This document shows, piece by piece, positions 34,208 to 41,858 of a stretch of DNA of 64,000 bases. The position numbers and the translations under genes are program-made. Every line of letters starts with the position of its first letter. Positions within the stretch are counted from its first letter, which is position 1. Source of the DNA: Sphaerochaeta sp032144095 (GTDB lineage: Bacteria > Spirochaetota > Spirochaetia > Sphaerochaetales > Sphaerochaetaceae); NCBI RefSeq assembly GCF_032144095.1, contig NZ_JAVSNJ010000001.1, positions 186,001 to 250,000 of the forward strand, read 5' to 3'. A model generated the notes under the pieces. The model searched no databases. It saw only the letters and a list, made by a program, of their open reading frames with translations, and was not told where the DNA came from.

Positions 34208-35087
34208 TGATCTTTCCTCCTGCCTTCTCAATCGATGCGATGGTGGCCCGTCTTGCGAGCTCTTCTACCAGATGGAGCCTAAACTCCTTGGAGGCCCTCC
34301 AGCTGGTTCTTGGCATGACGTCTGCCAATACGCCTTCGCTGATCTTCTTGAGCAGCCCTTCATTGAGGGCGTGGCCCTCTGCGCTCTTCTCTGCGGTAAA
34401 GGCCCTGATGGGGGTAGGGGCTGCAACGCCGAAGGCGATGCGCAGTCTCTCTATCTTCTTCTTGTCAGAGGAGAGCCTGACATTTACCGAACAGCTGAGG
34501 GTAGCGATGTCCATCGCCTTTCTCATCGCGTACTTGATGAAATCGCCATAGGTGTTCTCCCAGCTCGCCTTGGGTATGCGGATGCCGGTGAGTATTTCCC
34601 CTGGGCGCAGGTCGACCTTGCCTGGCTTGAGGTTGAAGTCAGCATAGGGCAGGATCCTGGTGCCGTCGATGCTGGCAATCTCAAGCACAGCGTCGTAGGC
34701 CTTGAGGGTCCCTGCCGAGTCAGCGCTGGTAACGCCGTTGCAGATGTTTCCCCCGATGGTCCCGATGTTCCTGACCTGGGGGCCCCCGATCTGTTCGACC
34801 GCTTCGCCCAGGACAGGGATATGCTTTTTGATGAGAGGGTGCATCGTGATGTCGGTGAAGCTGGCGAGGGGCCTGATCAAAAGCGAGCCGTCCTCTTCCA
34901 TGCAGATGCCCCGCAGGGCATCAAGGCCATAGATGTTGAGGAGGTCACACCCTGCAAGCTTGCCTTCGCGGATCTGGATGAGGATATCGCTTCCTCCGGC
35001 AAGGATGAGTGCCTCGGGGTGTTCCTTTTTGAGCTTCAGAGCTTCTTCGACTGATGTTGGTTCATATAGGTTTTTGAAATCGTACAT
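34200..35087 (-). CDS. xdhB: Xanthine dehydrogenase FAD-binding subunit
   Basis: A 295-aa FAD subunit of the molybdenum hydroxylase family. The FAD motifs are ALILAGGSDILIQIREGK near residue 29 and IGGPQVRNIGTIGGNICNG, split as IGGPQVRNIGTIGG and NICNGVTSADS near residue 103. A CO-dehydrogenase-type C-terminal domain follows (VRLSSDKKKIERLRIAFGVA). ATG 35087 has AAGGAAG upstream, 12 bases after the large-subunit stop. The protein hands electrons to NAD or a ferredoxin. Size is normal. Confidence 0.93.
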   Translation of the reverse strand: MYDFKNLYEPTSVEEALKLKKEHPEALILAGGSDILIQIREGKLAGCDLLNIYGLDALRGICMEEDGSLLIRPLASFTDITMHPLIKKHIPVLGEAVEQIGGPQVRNIGTIGGNICNGVTSADSAGTLKAYDAVLEIASIDGTRILPYADFNLKPGKVDLRPGEILTGIRIPKASWENTYGDFIKYAMRKAMDIATLSCSVNVRLSSDKKKIERLRIAFGVAAPTPIRAFTAEKSAEGHALNEGLLKKISEGVLADVMPRTSWRASKEFRLHLVEELARRATIASIEKAGGKING

Positions 35088-35099
35088 GCTCGTCTTCCT

Positions 35100-37388
35100 T
35101 TATTGTATGAGTCCAGCGTCCCTGCTGGCGAAGAACAGTTTCTCAGGATTGAGAGGGATTGAGTTTACTGCGACGCCTGTTGCGTTGAGCAAGGCGTTCC
35201 TGATGGCTGGTGCTACAGGAATGGTTGGGGGTTCTCCGAGTGACTTGTTGCCATAGGGGCCCGTCGGGTCATCGGTCTCCACAAAGGCCACATGAAGCTC
35301 TGGGGTGTCCATTGGCGTCATGAGCTTGTAGTCAAGCATGTTGTCATTCAGCATGCGTCCGGTCTTCTGGTCGAACTCAAGGTGTTCGTACAGTCCGTAG
35401 CCCAGGCCCATGCTCATGCCTCCATGCACCTGTCCCTCAGCTGTCTGGCGGTTGATGATGGTACCCGAGTCGTGGACGTTGATGATGTCCAGCACCTTGA
35501 TCTGGCACATGGGGATGTCGATCTCGATCTCGACAAAGCAGACGCCAAATGAGTAGGTGTTGTCCGAACAGTGGTGGCTCTCCTCGGCCGATATGTGCTC
35601 GGAGTTGGTCAGGCTGTAGCAGGACTCCTCAGCAACCGTGGCAACGGAGAGCAGGCGTTCGGTCTTGTTCTTGTGGACGATGAAGTTGTCCTTGATGTCC
35701 AGGTCCCATGGGTCCTTGTGCAGCATGAAGCCCGCGAAGTTGAGCAGCCTCTGGCGGAATACCTCAGCGGTCTTCTTGACGGCCATGCCCGAGACGTAGG
35801 TCTGTCTCGAACCATAGGCTCCGGTGTCATACGGGGTGATGTCGGTATCCTGTTGGCTGACGACGTGGATCTTGTCCATGGTAAGGCCGACTGTCTCGGC
35901 TGCCATCATGGCAAATACCGTATCTGCACCCTGGCCGATCTCGGTGGCTCCCATCTGCAGCTGCAACGAGCCGTCCTGGTTGAGGACCATGCGGCTGGCC
36001 GCCGTCTCCAGGCTGATGGGGTAGACCCCTGTCTTGTAGCAGAAGATGGCCATGCCCACGCCTTTTCTCACCGGTCCGGTCTGCTTGGCGTAGAGCTTGC
36101 GCTTGTTTGTATAGTCGAGGTGCTTCTCACCGATGTCGATGCACTCCGACAGTCCTGTCGAGTGGCAGGTGATGGTGGTCATCGGGTCGACATAGCCAAG
36201 TTTCATCATGTTCTGCTTTCTGAAGACGATGGGGTCGAAGCCTGTCTTTGCAATGATGTCATCGACATGGGATTCCAGGGCAAAGCCGATCTGGGGAATG
36301 CCGTAGGCCCTCATGGCTCCGGCTGTCGGCAGGTTGGTGTAGACGGTAAAAGCCTCACCCTTGATGGCCCCTACCGGGTACATCATGCGAAAGCCGTTGA
36401 CCGCATTGGCGACCAGGGCGTGGGCGTGTGATGCATAGGCCCCCTGGTTGGAGTAGGCTACGATCGAGCGTGCGGCGAAGCTGCCATCCTTGCGTACATA
36501 GGAGACGATGTGGAACTTCATGGCATGGCGTATCCTGGTGCAGGCAAAGGTCTCCTCCCTGGTATACTCCAGACGGACCTGACGGCCTCCTACCCGGGTG
36601 GTGAGGAATGCGTTCAAGGGTTCTGTTAGGGCATCCTGACGGTTGCCGAAGCCACCGCCTATGTAGGGTTTGATGATCCTGATGTCACCATATCCAACAC
36701 CCAGGGCCTGGGAGCAGATACGTCTGACGATGTGGGGGATCTGGGTCGCAGCTACGACGACGATCTTCCCGCTCTCCATATAGGCAAAGGAGCTTGCCTT
36801 CTCGATGTGGCAGTGCTGGATGAAGGGGGTATCATAGTCGCCCTCGACCTTGATGAGCCCCTCTTCCTTGATGGCCTCATCGAAGGAGCCGACCTCATAG
36901 GAGGAGTGGACAACCACGTTGTTCGGCTTCTCCTCATGGATGGTGGTGGCACCGGGTTTCATCGCGTCCTCTACCGAGAATACAGGGGTGTACTCCTCGT
37001 AGGTTACCTTGATCTTCCTCAGTGCTTCGGCAGCGGCGATGTCATCTTCAGCAATGACTGCAGCGATGTCATCCCCGTAGAAACGGACCCTGGTGTTGAG
37101 GAGCTTCCTGTCAGCAATGTCCTGATGCTTCTTTTCTGTCGACCAGGGGTGGCCGGCAGTGGGAAACTGGATGTCGGGTACTTCAAAACAGGTGACGATG
37201 TCAACCACACCTGGTACCTTCCAGGCCTCTTCAAGGTCAAAGGAAAGGACAACCCCGTTTGCAATGGTGCTGTGCAGGACCTTTGCTATGAGGGCGTGTG
37301 GGCTTACCAGGTCTCCTGTATATTTTGCCTTTCCCGTGACTTTCTCGTTGGCATCGACTCTTGTCAGGGGCTTTCCTATTATGTTCAT
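35100..37388 (-). CDS. xdhA: Xanthine dehydrogenase molybdenum-binding subunit
   Basis: A 762-aa catalytic subunit that follows E. coli XdhA along its length: RVDANEKVTGKAKYTGD at the start, the small aldehyde-oxidase-type domain (LPTAG AMRAYG region), IKPYIGGGFGNRQDALTEP at the molybdopterin site, NLPTAGAMRAYGIPQ with the substrate arginine, QMGATEIGQGADTVF, and the end GNKSLGEPPTIPVAPAIRNA with the catalytic glutamate in LGEPP. It binds molybdenum cofactor and hydroxylates purines or similar rings. ATG 37388 has AAGGAG. It is the first gene of the operon, with a leader of about 120 bases. Confidence 0.94.
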   Translation of the reverse strand: MNIIGKPLTRVDANEKVTGKAKYTGDLVSPHALIAKVLHSTIANGVVLSFDLEEAWKVPGVVDIVTCFEVPDIQFPTAGHPWSTEKKHQDIADRKLLNTRVRFYGDDIAAVIAEDDIAAAEALRKIKVTYEEYTPVFSVEDAMKPGATTIHEEKPNNVVVHSSYEVGSFDEAIKEEGLIKVEGDYDTPFIQHCHIEKASSFAYMESGKIVVVAATQIPHIVRRICSQALGVGYGDIRIIKPYIGGGFGNRQDALTEPLNAFLTTRVGGRQVRLEYTREETFACTRIRHAMKFHIVSYVRKDGSFAARSIVAYSNQGAYASHAHALVANAVNGFRMMYPVGAIKGEAFTVYTNLPTAGAMRAYGIPQIGFALESHVDDIIAKTGFDPIVFRKQNMMKLGYVDPMTTITCHSTGLSECIDIGEKHLDYTNKRKLYAKQTGPVRKGVGMAIFCYKTGVYPISLETAASRMVLNQDGSLQLQMGATEIGQGADTVFAMMAAETVGLTMDKIHVVSQQDTDITPYDTGAYGSRQTYVSGMAVKKTAEVFRQRLLNFAGFMLHKDPWDLDIKDNFIVHKNKTERLLSVATVAEESCYSLTNSEHISAEESHHCSDNTYSFGVCFVEIEIDIPMCQIKVLDIINVHDSGTIINRQTAEGQVHGGMSMGLGYGLYEHLEFDQKTGRMLNDNMLDYKLMTPMDTPELHVAFVETDDPTGPYGNKSLGEPPTIPVAPAIRNALLNATGVAVNSIPLNPEKLFFASRDAGLIQ

Positions 37389-37515
37389 TGCTTTACTCCT
37401 TCTTGCGAGAAACCAAGTATCTATCTATTGCTATCCTACTACTTTACTGGCTGTTAGGGTATTGCTTAACCCCTCATCAGGGCAAGGGTTGTGGCTTCCT
37501 AGCTTTCCTTGGATA

Positions 37516-37543
37516 ATAATACAACAGATTGCAACATATTCAA
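37516..37543 (-). promoter_or_regulatory. Promoter of the xdh operon
   Basis: On the reverse strand TTGAAT (37543-37538), 16 bases, then TATTAT (37521-37516). The expected leader to ATG 37388 is about 120 bases and contains AACCC/GGGTT pairing; I do not recognise a known riboswitch in it. Confidence 0.5.
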
Positions 37544-37675
37544 GGAAAATACTCAAAACTTATAGGCTACCTCAATTTTATTGCTATTACTTGCACTATT
37601 GTACGGTAAATCCTGGCAGGAATGCCATAAGTGTAAACACCGTGGTATTTTTCGCTCCCTTTTCTCACCCTATAC

Positions 37676-39388
37676 CTAGGTTTGGGAGGCTACCTCGATC
37701 CTGTCCTTGCCGTTTTCTTTTGCCCTGTACATAGCCTGGTCAACCTGGGTATAGAGTTTTTCAAATGTCTGGGGCCCTACCACCATGGCAAATCCCAGGC
37801 TGATGGTTACCCCTTCCGTATGCAAGGTAGTCCTGACTGCCTCAAGTAGGGTTGTGCAGTAGTGTAGGGCTGCCTCTTGGGAGGGAATGCCAACAAGGTA
37901 TGCGCAGAATTCATCCCCTCCTATCCTGCCAAGGATATCCTGGCTTGAACAGGGGTTCTCCAGCATGATGGTAGCCAATGCCTGCAGGACCTTATCCCCA
38001 GCCAGATGCCCCAACTTGTCGTTGACGGCCTTGAAGTCATCGATGTCGAACAGGATGCATGCATCCATTTCTTCCAGATGTTTTTGCTCGAGGCGGGTCT
38101 CGATGATTCGGCGGGTGGTTGCTGCATTGAGCAGGCCTGTCAGGCCATCGAGCTGGGCCAGGTTCTCCAGATAGGTTAGCCTTTCGGTCTCCTTGCTGAT
38201 GTCCTGCAGTTTCCCGACCCACAGTTGTGCATTCCTCTTGCGGACGAGGACTTTGGTTGCCGAGACCTTGAAGTAGCCGGTTGTGCCATCGGGCAGCTCA
38301 AGGGCTAATAGCGAACCCTCTTCAGAGGTTGCCAGATGGGTAGCTAGCGTTTCCTTGGCCTTCTCCAGGCTCGAGGGGGAAGTGAACAGGGTGCGGAACC
38401 TCTCATAGAGGATCAGGTGCTTGCGCACTGCCTCATATTCGAACAGGTACTCGTTCGATACCTCAGCTATCGCCTTGAACTTCCTTTGCTCGAGGTCGAG
38501 TTTCGATCGAGAAAAAAGGATGTGGGTTAGCGCTGCAACAAGGATGAGTATGATGACGAGGGTGAGGGTGAATATCTCCCCGCCATAGGTATCCATGATC
38601 ATGGCTGGGGTGATGATCCGTTCAACCTGGCTGGTAGCCTCAAGTATCATATTCTGGAGTTCCTGGGGTGAGAAAGAGGCCAAAGCCTTGTTGATGATGG
38701 AGACCAGGAGTGGGTCATCCTTGAGGAACAGGATCCTGTAGGCCCTCTCCTCCCTTCCCTGGGGGATGGTGTAGATATTACGCAGTCCGTATTGCAGGGT
38801 ATAGAATGCAAGGGAAAAGGGGTTTCCGTAGCCATAATCGGCAGAACCAGAGTTTACTGCCAGGATGGCCTCCTGCAGCGATTCGTAGTATCGGGCCTGG
38901 TCTTCGGAGACGCCTTCAGGTAGGACGCTCTTGTAGACTGCGGCGAACCGTTTGCCTTGCAGCTCCTGGGGTTGTATGGAGGTATTTGCAAAGAATATGG
39001 TCTCCGATCGCACCATGGGGATGGAGAGAACATACCCCTTCCTTGCATACTGTTCGGGCAGGCCGAAAATCATGTCTGACCCATCGGTAAAGGCGGCCCC
39101 AACCTGGACTATTTGCCCATACATCGTAGTTGCGAAGCTCAGACCTGTCCTGTTGCTGATCTCATCCAGGATCTGGAATGCGATCCCCCGCATCTGTCCT
39201 TGTGAATCGGTGTATTGCAGTGGTCCCGACCCGTCTATCGAGATCGACCGTACAGGGCCCCGGGTGGCTATGTAGGACCTTTCCTCTTCAGTCAGGGCTA
39301 TTGTGGCAAAGAGGGTCTGATGAAGGAACAATAGGCCAAGGAGCAACAATACCAGAGGTGTATGGCTGTTCATTTTGCATCTGTCCAC
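37676..39388 (-). CDS. Diguanylate cyclase with periplasmic binding-protein sensor domain
   Basis: A 570-aa membrane protein. A signal/anchor segment (PLVLLLLGLLFLHQTLFA) leads into an extracellular SBP_bac_3-like domain (about residues 40-255: GQMRGIAFQILDEISNRTGL, MIFGLPEQYARKGYVLSIPM). A TM helix follows at about 270-290, then a PAS-like linker, and a GGDEF domain with LDGLTGLLNAATTRRII and the intact catalytic RIGGDEFCAYL at about residue 490. It probably makes cyclic di-GMP in response to an amino-acid-like or sugar ligand. GTG 39388 has AAGGGG; ATG 39373 is also possible. Confidence 0.88.
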   Translation of the reverse strand: MDRCKMNSHTPLVLLLLGLLFLHQTLFATIALTEEERSYIATRGPVRSISIDGSGPLQYTDSQGQMRGIAFQILDEISNRTGLSFATTMYGQIVQVGAAFTDGSDMIFGLPEQYARKGYVLSIPMVRSETIFFANTSIQPQELQGKRFAAVYKSVLPEGVSEDQARYYESLQEAILAVNSGSADYGYGNPFSLAFYTLQYGLRNIYTIPQGREERAYRILFLKDDPLLVSIINKALASFSPQELQNMILEATSQVERIITPAMIMDTYGGEIFTLTLVIILILVAALTHILFSRSKLDLEQRKFKAIAEVSNEYLFEYEAVRKHLILYERFRTLFTSPSSLEKAKETLATHLATSEEGSLLALELPDGTTGYFKVSATKVLVRKRNAQLWVGKLQDISKETERLTYLENLAQLDGLTGLLNAATTRRIIETRLEQKHLEEMDACILFDIDDFKAVNDKLGHLAGDKVLQALATIMLENPCSSQDILGRIGGDEFCAYLVGIPSQEAALHYCTTLLEAVRTTLHTEGVTISLGFAMVVGPQTFEKLYTQVDQAMYRAKENGKDRIEVASQT

Positions 39389-39613
39389 ATGTTCCCCTTA
39401 GCAAGAATCTTTCCCAATAAGTTAGTCTTGGCAGATTCACCTGTAAAGTCAAGTAAAATAACGAATGCCTACAAGAAGTCGACGGCAATGAGGATGGATG
39501 CTTTGGGAGGTGACCATTTGTTGCAAGGGCCTTTTGTCCTGAAGCTGAAGAGGATTGAATTCCCCTCCTGCCCGCCGTATGATGGTACATACGTACACAT
39601 ATGGAGGTGCTGA

Positions 39614-40315
39614 ATGAAGCTGAGCCATTTCAAGGGGTTGTTCAGGACCCATGAATTGCAGTTTCTCAGTGCAACGCGTGTCGCTGACGAGTACATCCTT
39701 GTAACCATGCGAGCTCAGAACCCGATGGGGTGGGAGGCTGGCCAGCATGGAATCTTCACGCTGCCGGGCAAGAAGATCAAGGGCAGGCCCTTCAGGATCT
39801 TCAGCATTGCCAGCGCCCCTGGCGAAGGGACGATCCTCATAGGCAGTCGCGCCACAGCCAATCCCAGCCAATTCAAAGGGGCGCTCACCTCCATGCAGCT
39901 GGGACAGACTGTAAGGCTCCGTGGTCCGTTTGGCCACTTTGTCGTTCGCGATTCGACTAGCCCGCTGGTACTCATAGCCACAGGAATAGGGATACCTGTG
40001 ATGCGCTCCCTGCTCAATTCGATGCAGGATGAGACAACAAGGCCCATCCATCTCATCCACAGCAGCCCAGCTTTCCCTCTGTTCTCCGATGAGTTCAAGG
40101 CCTTGGCCCAGAAGAACAAGCTGATAAAGCTGACCTTTGTTCCCAACGGAGAGGAGCTACAGGAAGCCCTTACTGCAGTTGCCCTGACCTATGGGCAGTC
40201 CGCCTTCTACTATGTCTCGGGCTCTCCCAAAGACGTGCGCTCGACCAAGGCCCTGCTGAAGAGCCTGAAGATAGGGGCTAAGAGGATCATAAGCGATTCG
40301 TTCTTCGGGTATTGA
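39614..40315 (+). CDS. Ferredoxin-NADP reductase-like flavoprotein
   Basis: A 233-aa FAD/NAD(P)-binding oxidoreductase of the FNR superfamily without a [2Fe-2S] domain. RPFRIFSIASAP is the FAD-binding R-x-x-S motif, RGPFGHFVV follows, LIATGIGIPVMRSLL is the nucleotide-binding loop, and FYYVSGSPKDV near the end matches the NADP-side motif. It likely moves electrons between NAD(P)H and a ferredoxin, flavodoxin or other partner. ATG 39614 follows GGAGGTGCTGA. The next gene starts about 70 bases downstream in the same direction, so the two may be co-transcribed. Confidence 0.85.
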   Translation: MKLSHFKGLFRTHELQFLSATRVADEYILVTMRAQNPMGWEAGQHGIFTLPGKKIKGRPFRIFSIASAPGEGTILIGSRATANPSQFKGALTSMQLGQTVRLRGPFGHFVVRDSTSPLVLIATGIGIPVMRSLLNSMQDETTRPIHLIHSSPAFPLFSDEFKALAQKNKLIKLTFVPNGEELQEALTAVALTYGQSAFYYVSGSPKDVRSTKALLKSLKIGAKRIISDSFFGY

Positions 40316-40384
40316 TTGCTTCTTTACCCCAGAAGGGGGAGGTTGTACACTGCTTGTATGCGATGCCAAGGAGGCAAGACAGAT

Positions 40385-41002
40385 ATGGACCACACAACTA
40401 AGTTTCTCTCTCAAGTTCGTTGCATTCCGATGGCCAAGGCCCTTTCAGTTCATCAGGTGCCCCTTCTGGCCCAGGCCTTGCGCGAGAGCGGCCTGAAGGT
40501 AGTCAATGTATCCCAACAGATAGGGGAGGGTAGGCTCCTGGTACATGAGCTTGCAAAGCACTACCCTGACATCCTGGTAGGGGGTGGGAACGTACAGAGC
40601 GTCGAACAGGCGGAAAAGGCCATTGAGGCGGGTGCCAAGTTCATCTTTTCCCCACTCTTCGACGATGAGATGGTCAAGCTCTGCCAACAGCACAGGGTTC
40701 CCATATTCCCTGTCACCACCGATAGCGAGCTTTGCAAGAGGATGCATCTGGATGTCCTCGGCTTCTATCCTTTTGAGAAGCTTGGTGGCTTTCCTGTCAT
40801 CGACAGGATGGGCAGCGAACACAACCTCAAGTTTATAGTCGCAGGCCATATCCTGGAAGAGGAGATGGCAAGCTACCTGGACAATCCCCATATCCTGGCA
40901 ATGACAGGCAGCTGGATGTTGGACAAGAGTGCCATCGCCGCCAATAACTGGATTGCCATCACAGAGGCCCTGAAGAGGGCAAGGAAGTGGAGCTTGGAGT
41001 AG
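40385..41002 (+). CDS. KDPG-aldolase family protein lacking the catalytic lysine
   Basis: A 205-aa TIM-barrel protein clearly related to KDPG/KHG aldolase (Eda): CIPMAKALSVHQVPLLAQAL at the start, AKHYPDILVGGGNVQSVEQA, EAGAKFIFSP and TGSWMLDK at the end. The Eda active-site residues are changed: Glu45 is N41, Arg49 is Q45, Thr73 is N69, and the Schiff-base Lys133 falls on G126 (VLGFYPFE against FKFFPAE). It should not act as a normal class I aldolase. ATG 40385 follows AAGGAGG at 11 bases; ATG 40358 is possible. It may be a binding protein or catalyse a different reaction. Confidence 0.8.
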   Translation: MDHTTKFLSQVRCIPMAKALSVHQVPLLAQALRESGLKVVNVSQQIGEGRLLVHELAKHYPDILVGGGNVQSVEQAEKAIEAGAKFIFSPLFDDEMVKLCQQHRVPIFPVTTDSELCKRMHLDVLGFYPFEKLGGFPVIDRMGSEHNLKFIVAGHILEEEMASYLDNPHILAMTGSWMLDKSAIAANNWIAITEALKRARKWSLE

Positions 41003-41093
41003 GGGGATGACGGCAGATAGCTCTGTTTGCTCTGGATCTCCTCACCAGTTTGGGTTCAGCAAGAAAGGATCTGGTGCAGAGCACCCCTCAAAA

Positions 41094-41111
41094 GTGTGAG
41101 AAAACTGTGAA
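41094..41111 (+). promoter_or_regulatory. Candidate Pho box before phoB
   Basis: GTGTGAGAAAACTGTGAA contains two TGT blocks 11 bases apart around an A-rich centre, as in the enterobacterial Pho box (CTGTCATAAATCTGTCAC). The 11-base core GTGTGAGAAAA recurs upstream of pstS. Confidence 0.6.
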
Positions 41112-41162
41112 TTCAAAACACCTTCCTTGTTTCTCTGCTCGAAACTTCGGTAGAATGGGAGC

Positions 41163-41858
41163 ATGAGAGAAAAGGCCGTTATTTTGATCGTTGAGGACGA
41201 ACCGGATATTCAGGAGCTGATCCAATACCACCTGGAGAAGGAAGGGTATGACACGGTGCTTGCCGGCAATGGCAAGGCTGCCCTGACGGCTGTCCAGAAC
41301 CAGAGCCCTGACCTTGTCCTGCTCGACCTGATGCTGCCGTTGGTCAATGGGATCGACGTGCTGAAGACCATCCGCTACAGCTGGAACCTCACAGCGCTTC
41401 CTATCATCATCGTTTCGGCACGAACCGATGAATCTGACATCATCACAGCCTTGGAACTTGGGGCTGACAACTATCTTTCCAAGCCCTTCAGCCCCAAGGT
41501 GCTGGTTGCCAATGTGAAGGCCCTTTTGCGTCGCTCTACTGCTGTTGCACCGGAAAAGGAAACATCCATCTCCTTGGGGGAACTCTCCATCGACCTGGAA
41601 CGGCATGAGGCAAAACTGCAGCAGGAGTTGATGAACCTCACGGCAACCGAGTTCAACCTTCTGGTGTTGCTAGCATCCCATCCGGGAAGGGTGTTTACCC
41701 GCAACCAGTTGATTAGCGGCATGCGTGGTGATGACTACCCTGTCACCGAGCGCTCCATTGATGTGCAGGTTGCAAGCCTGCGCAAGAAGATGGGTGAGGG
41801 TGGCACCATGGTGAAGACGGTGTGGGGTATCGGGTATTCCTACCAGGACAAGCCATGA
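41163..41858 (+). CDS. phoB: PhoB-like response regulator
   Basis: A 231-aa OmpR/PhoB-type regulator. The receiver has acidic residues E11-D12, phospho-acceptor D55 in LVLLDLMLP and the lysine in YLSKPFSPK. The winged-helix DNA-binding domain shows LTATEFNLLVLLASHPGRVF, VTERSIDVQVASLRKKMG and VWGIGYSY. It overlaps phoR by four bases (ATGA). The convergent pst-phoU operon identifies it as the phosphate regulator. A Pho-box-like repeat 50-70 bases upstream suggests autoregulation. The short ribosome site GGGAG lies close to ATG 41163. Confidence 0.92.
   Translation: MREKAVILIVEDEPDIQELIQYHLEKEGYDTVLAGNGKAALTAVQNQSPDLVLLDLMLPLVNGIDVLKTIRYSWNLTALPIIIVSARTDESDIITALELGADNYLSKPFSPKVLVANVKALLRRSTAVAPEKETSISLGELSIDLERHEAKLQQELMNLTATEFNLLVLLASHPGRVFTRNQLISGMRGDDYPVTERSIDVQVASLRKKMGEGGTMVKTVWGIGYSYQDKP

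Noticed and set aside
35571..36431. A 286-codon plus-strand open frame
   Set aside because: It mirrors xdhA in another frame; the minus strand matches XdhA along its whole length.
37389..37515. Purine or molybdenum-cofactor riboswitch in the xdh leader
   Set aside because: I cannot match the conserved core of either class by eye; only a small AACCC/GGGTT stem is visible.
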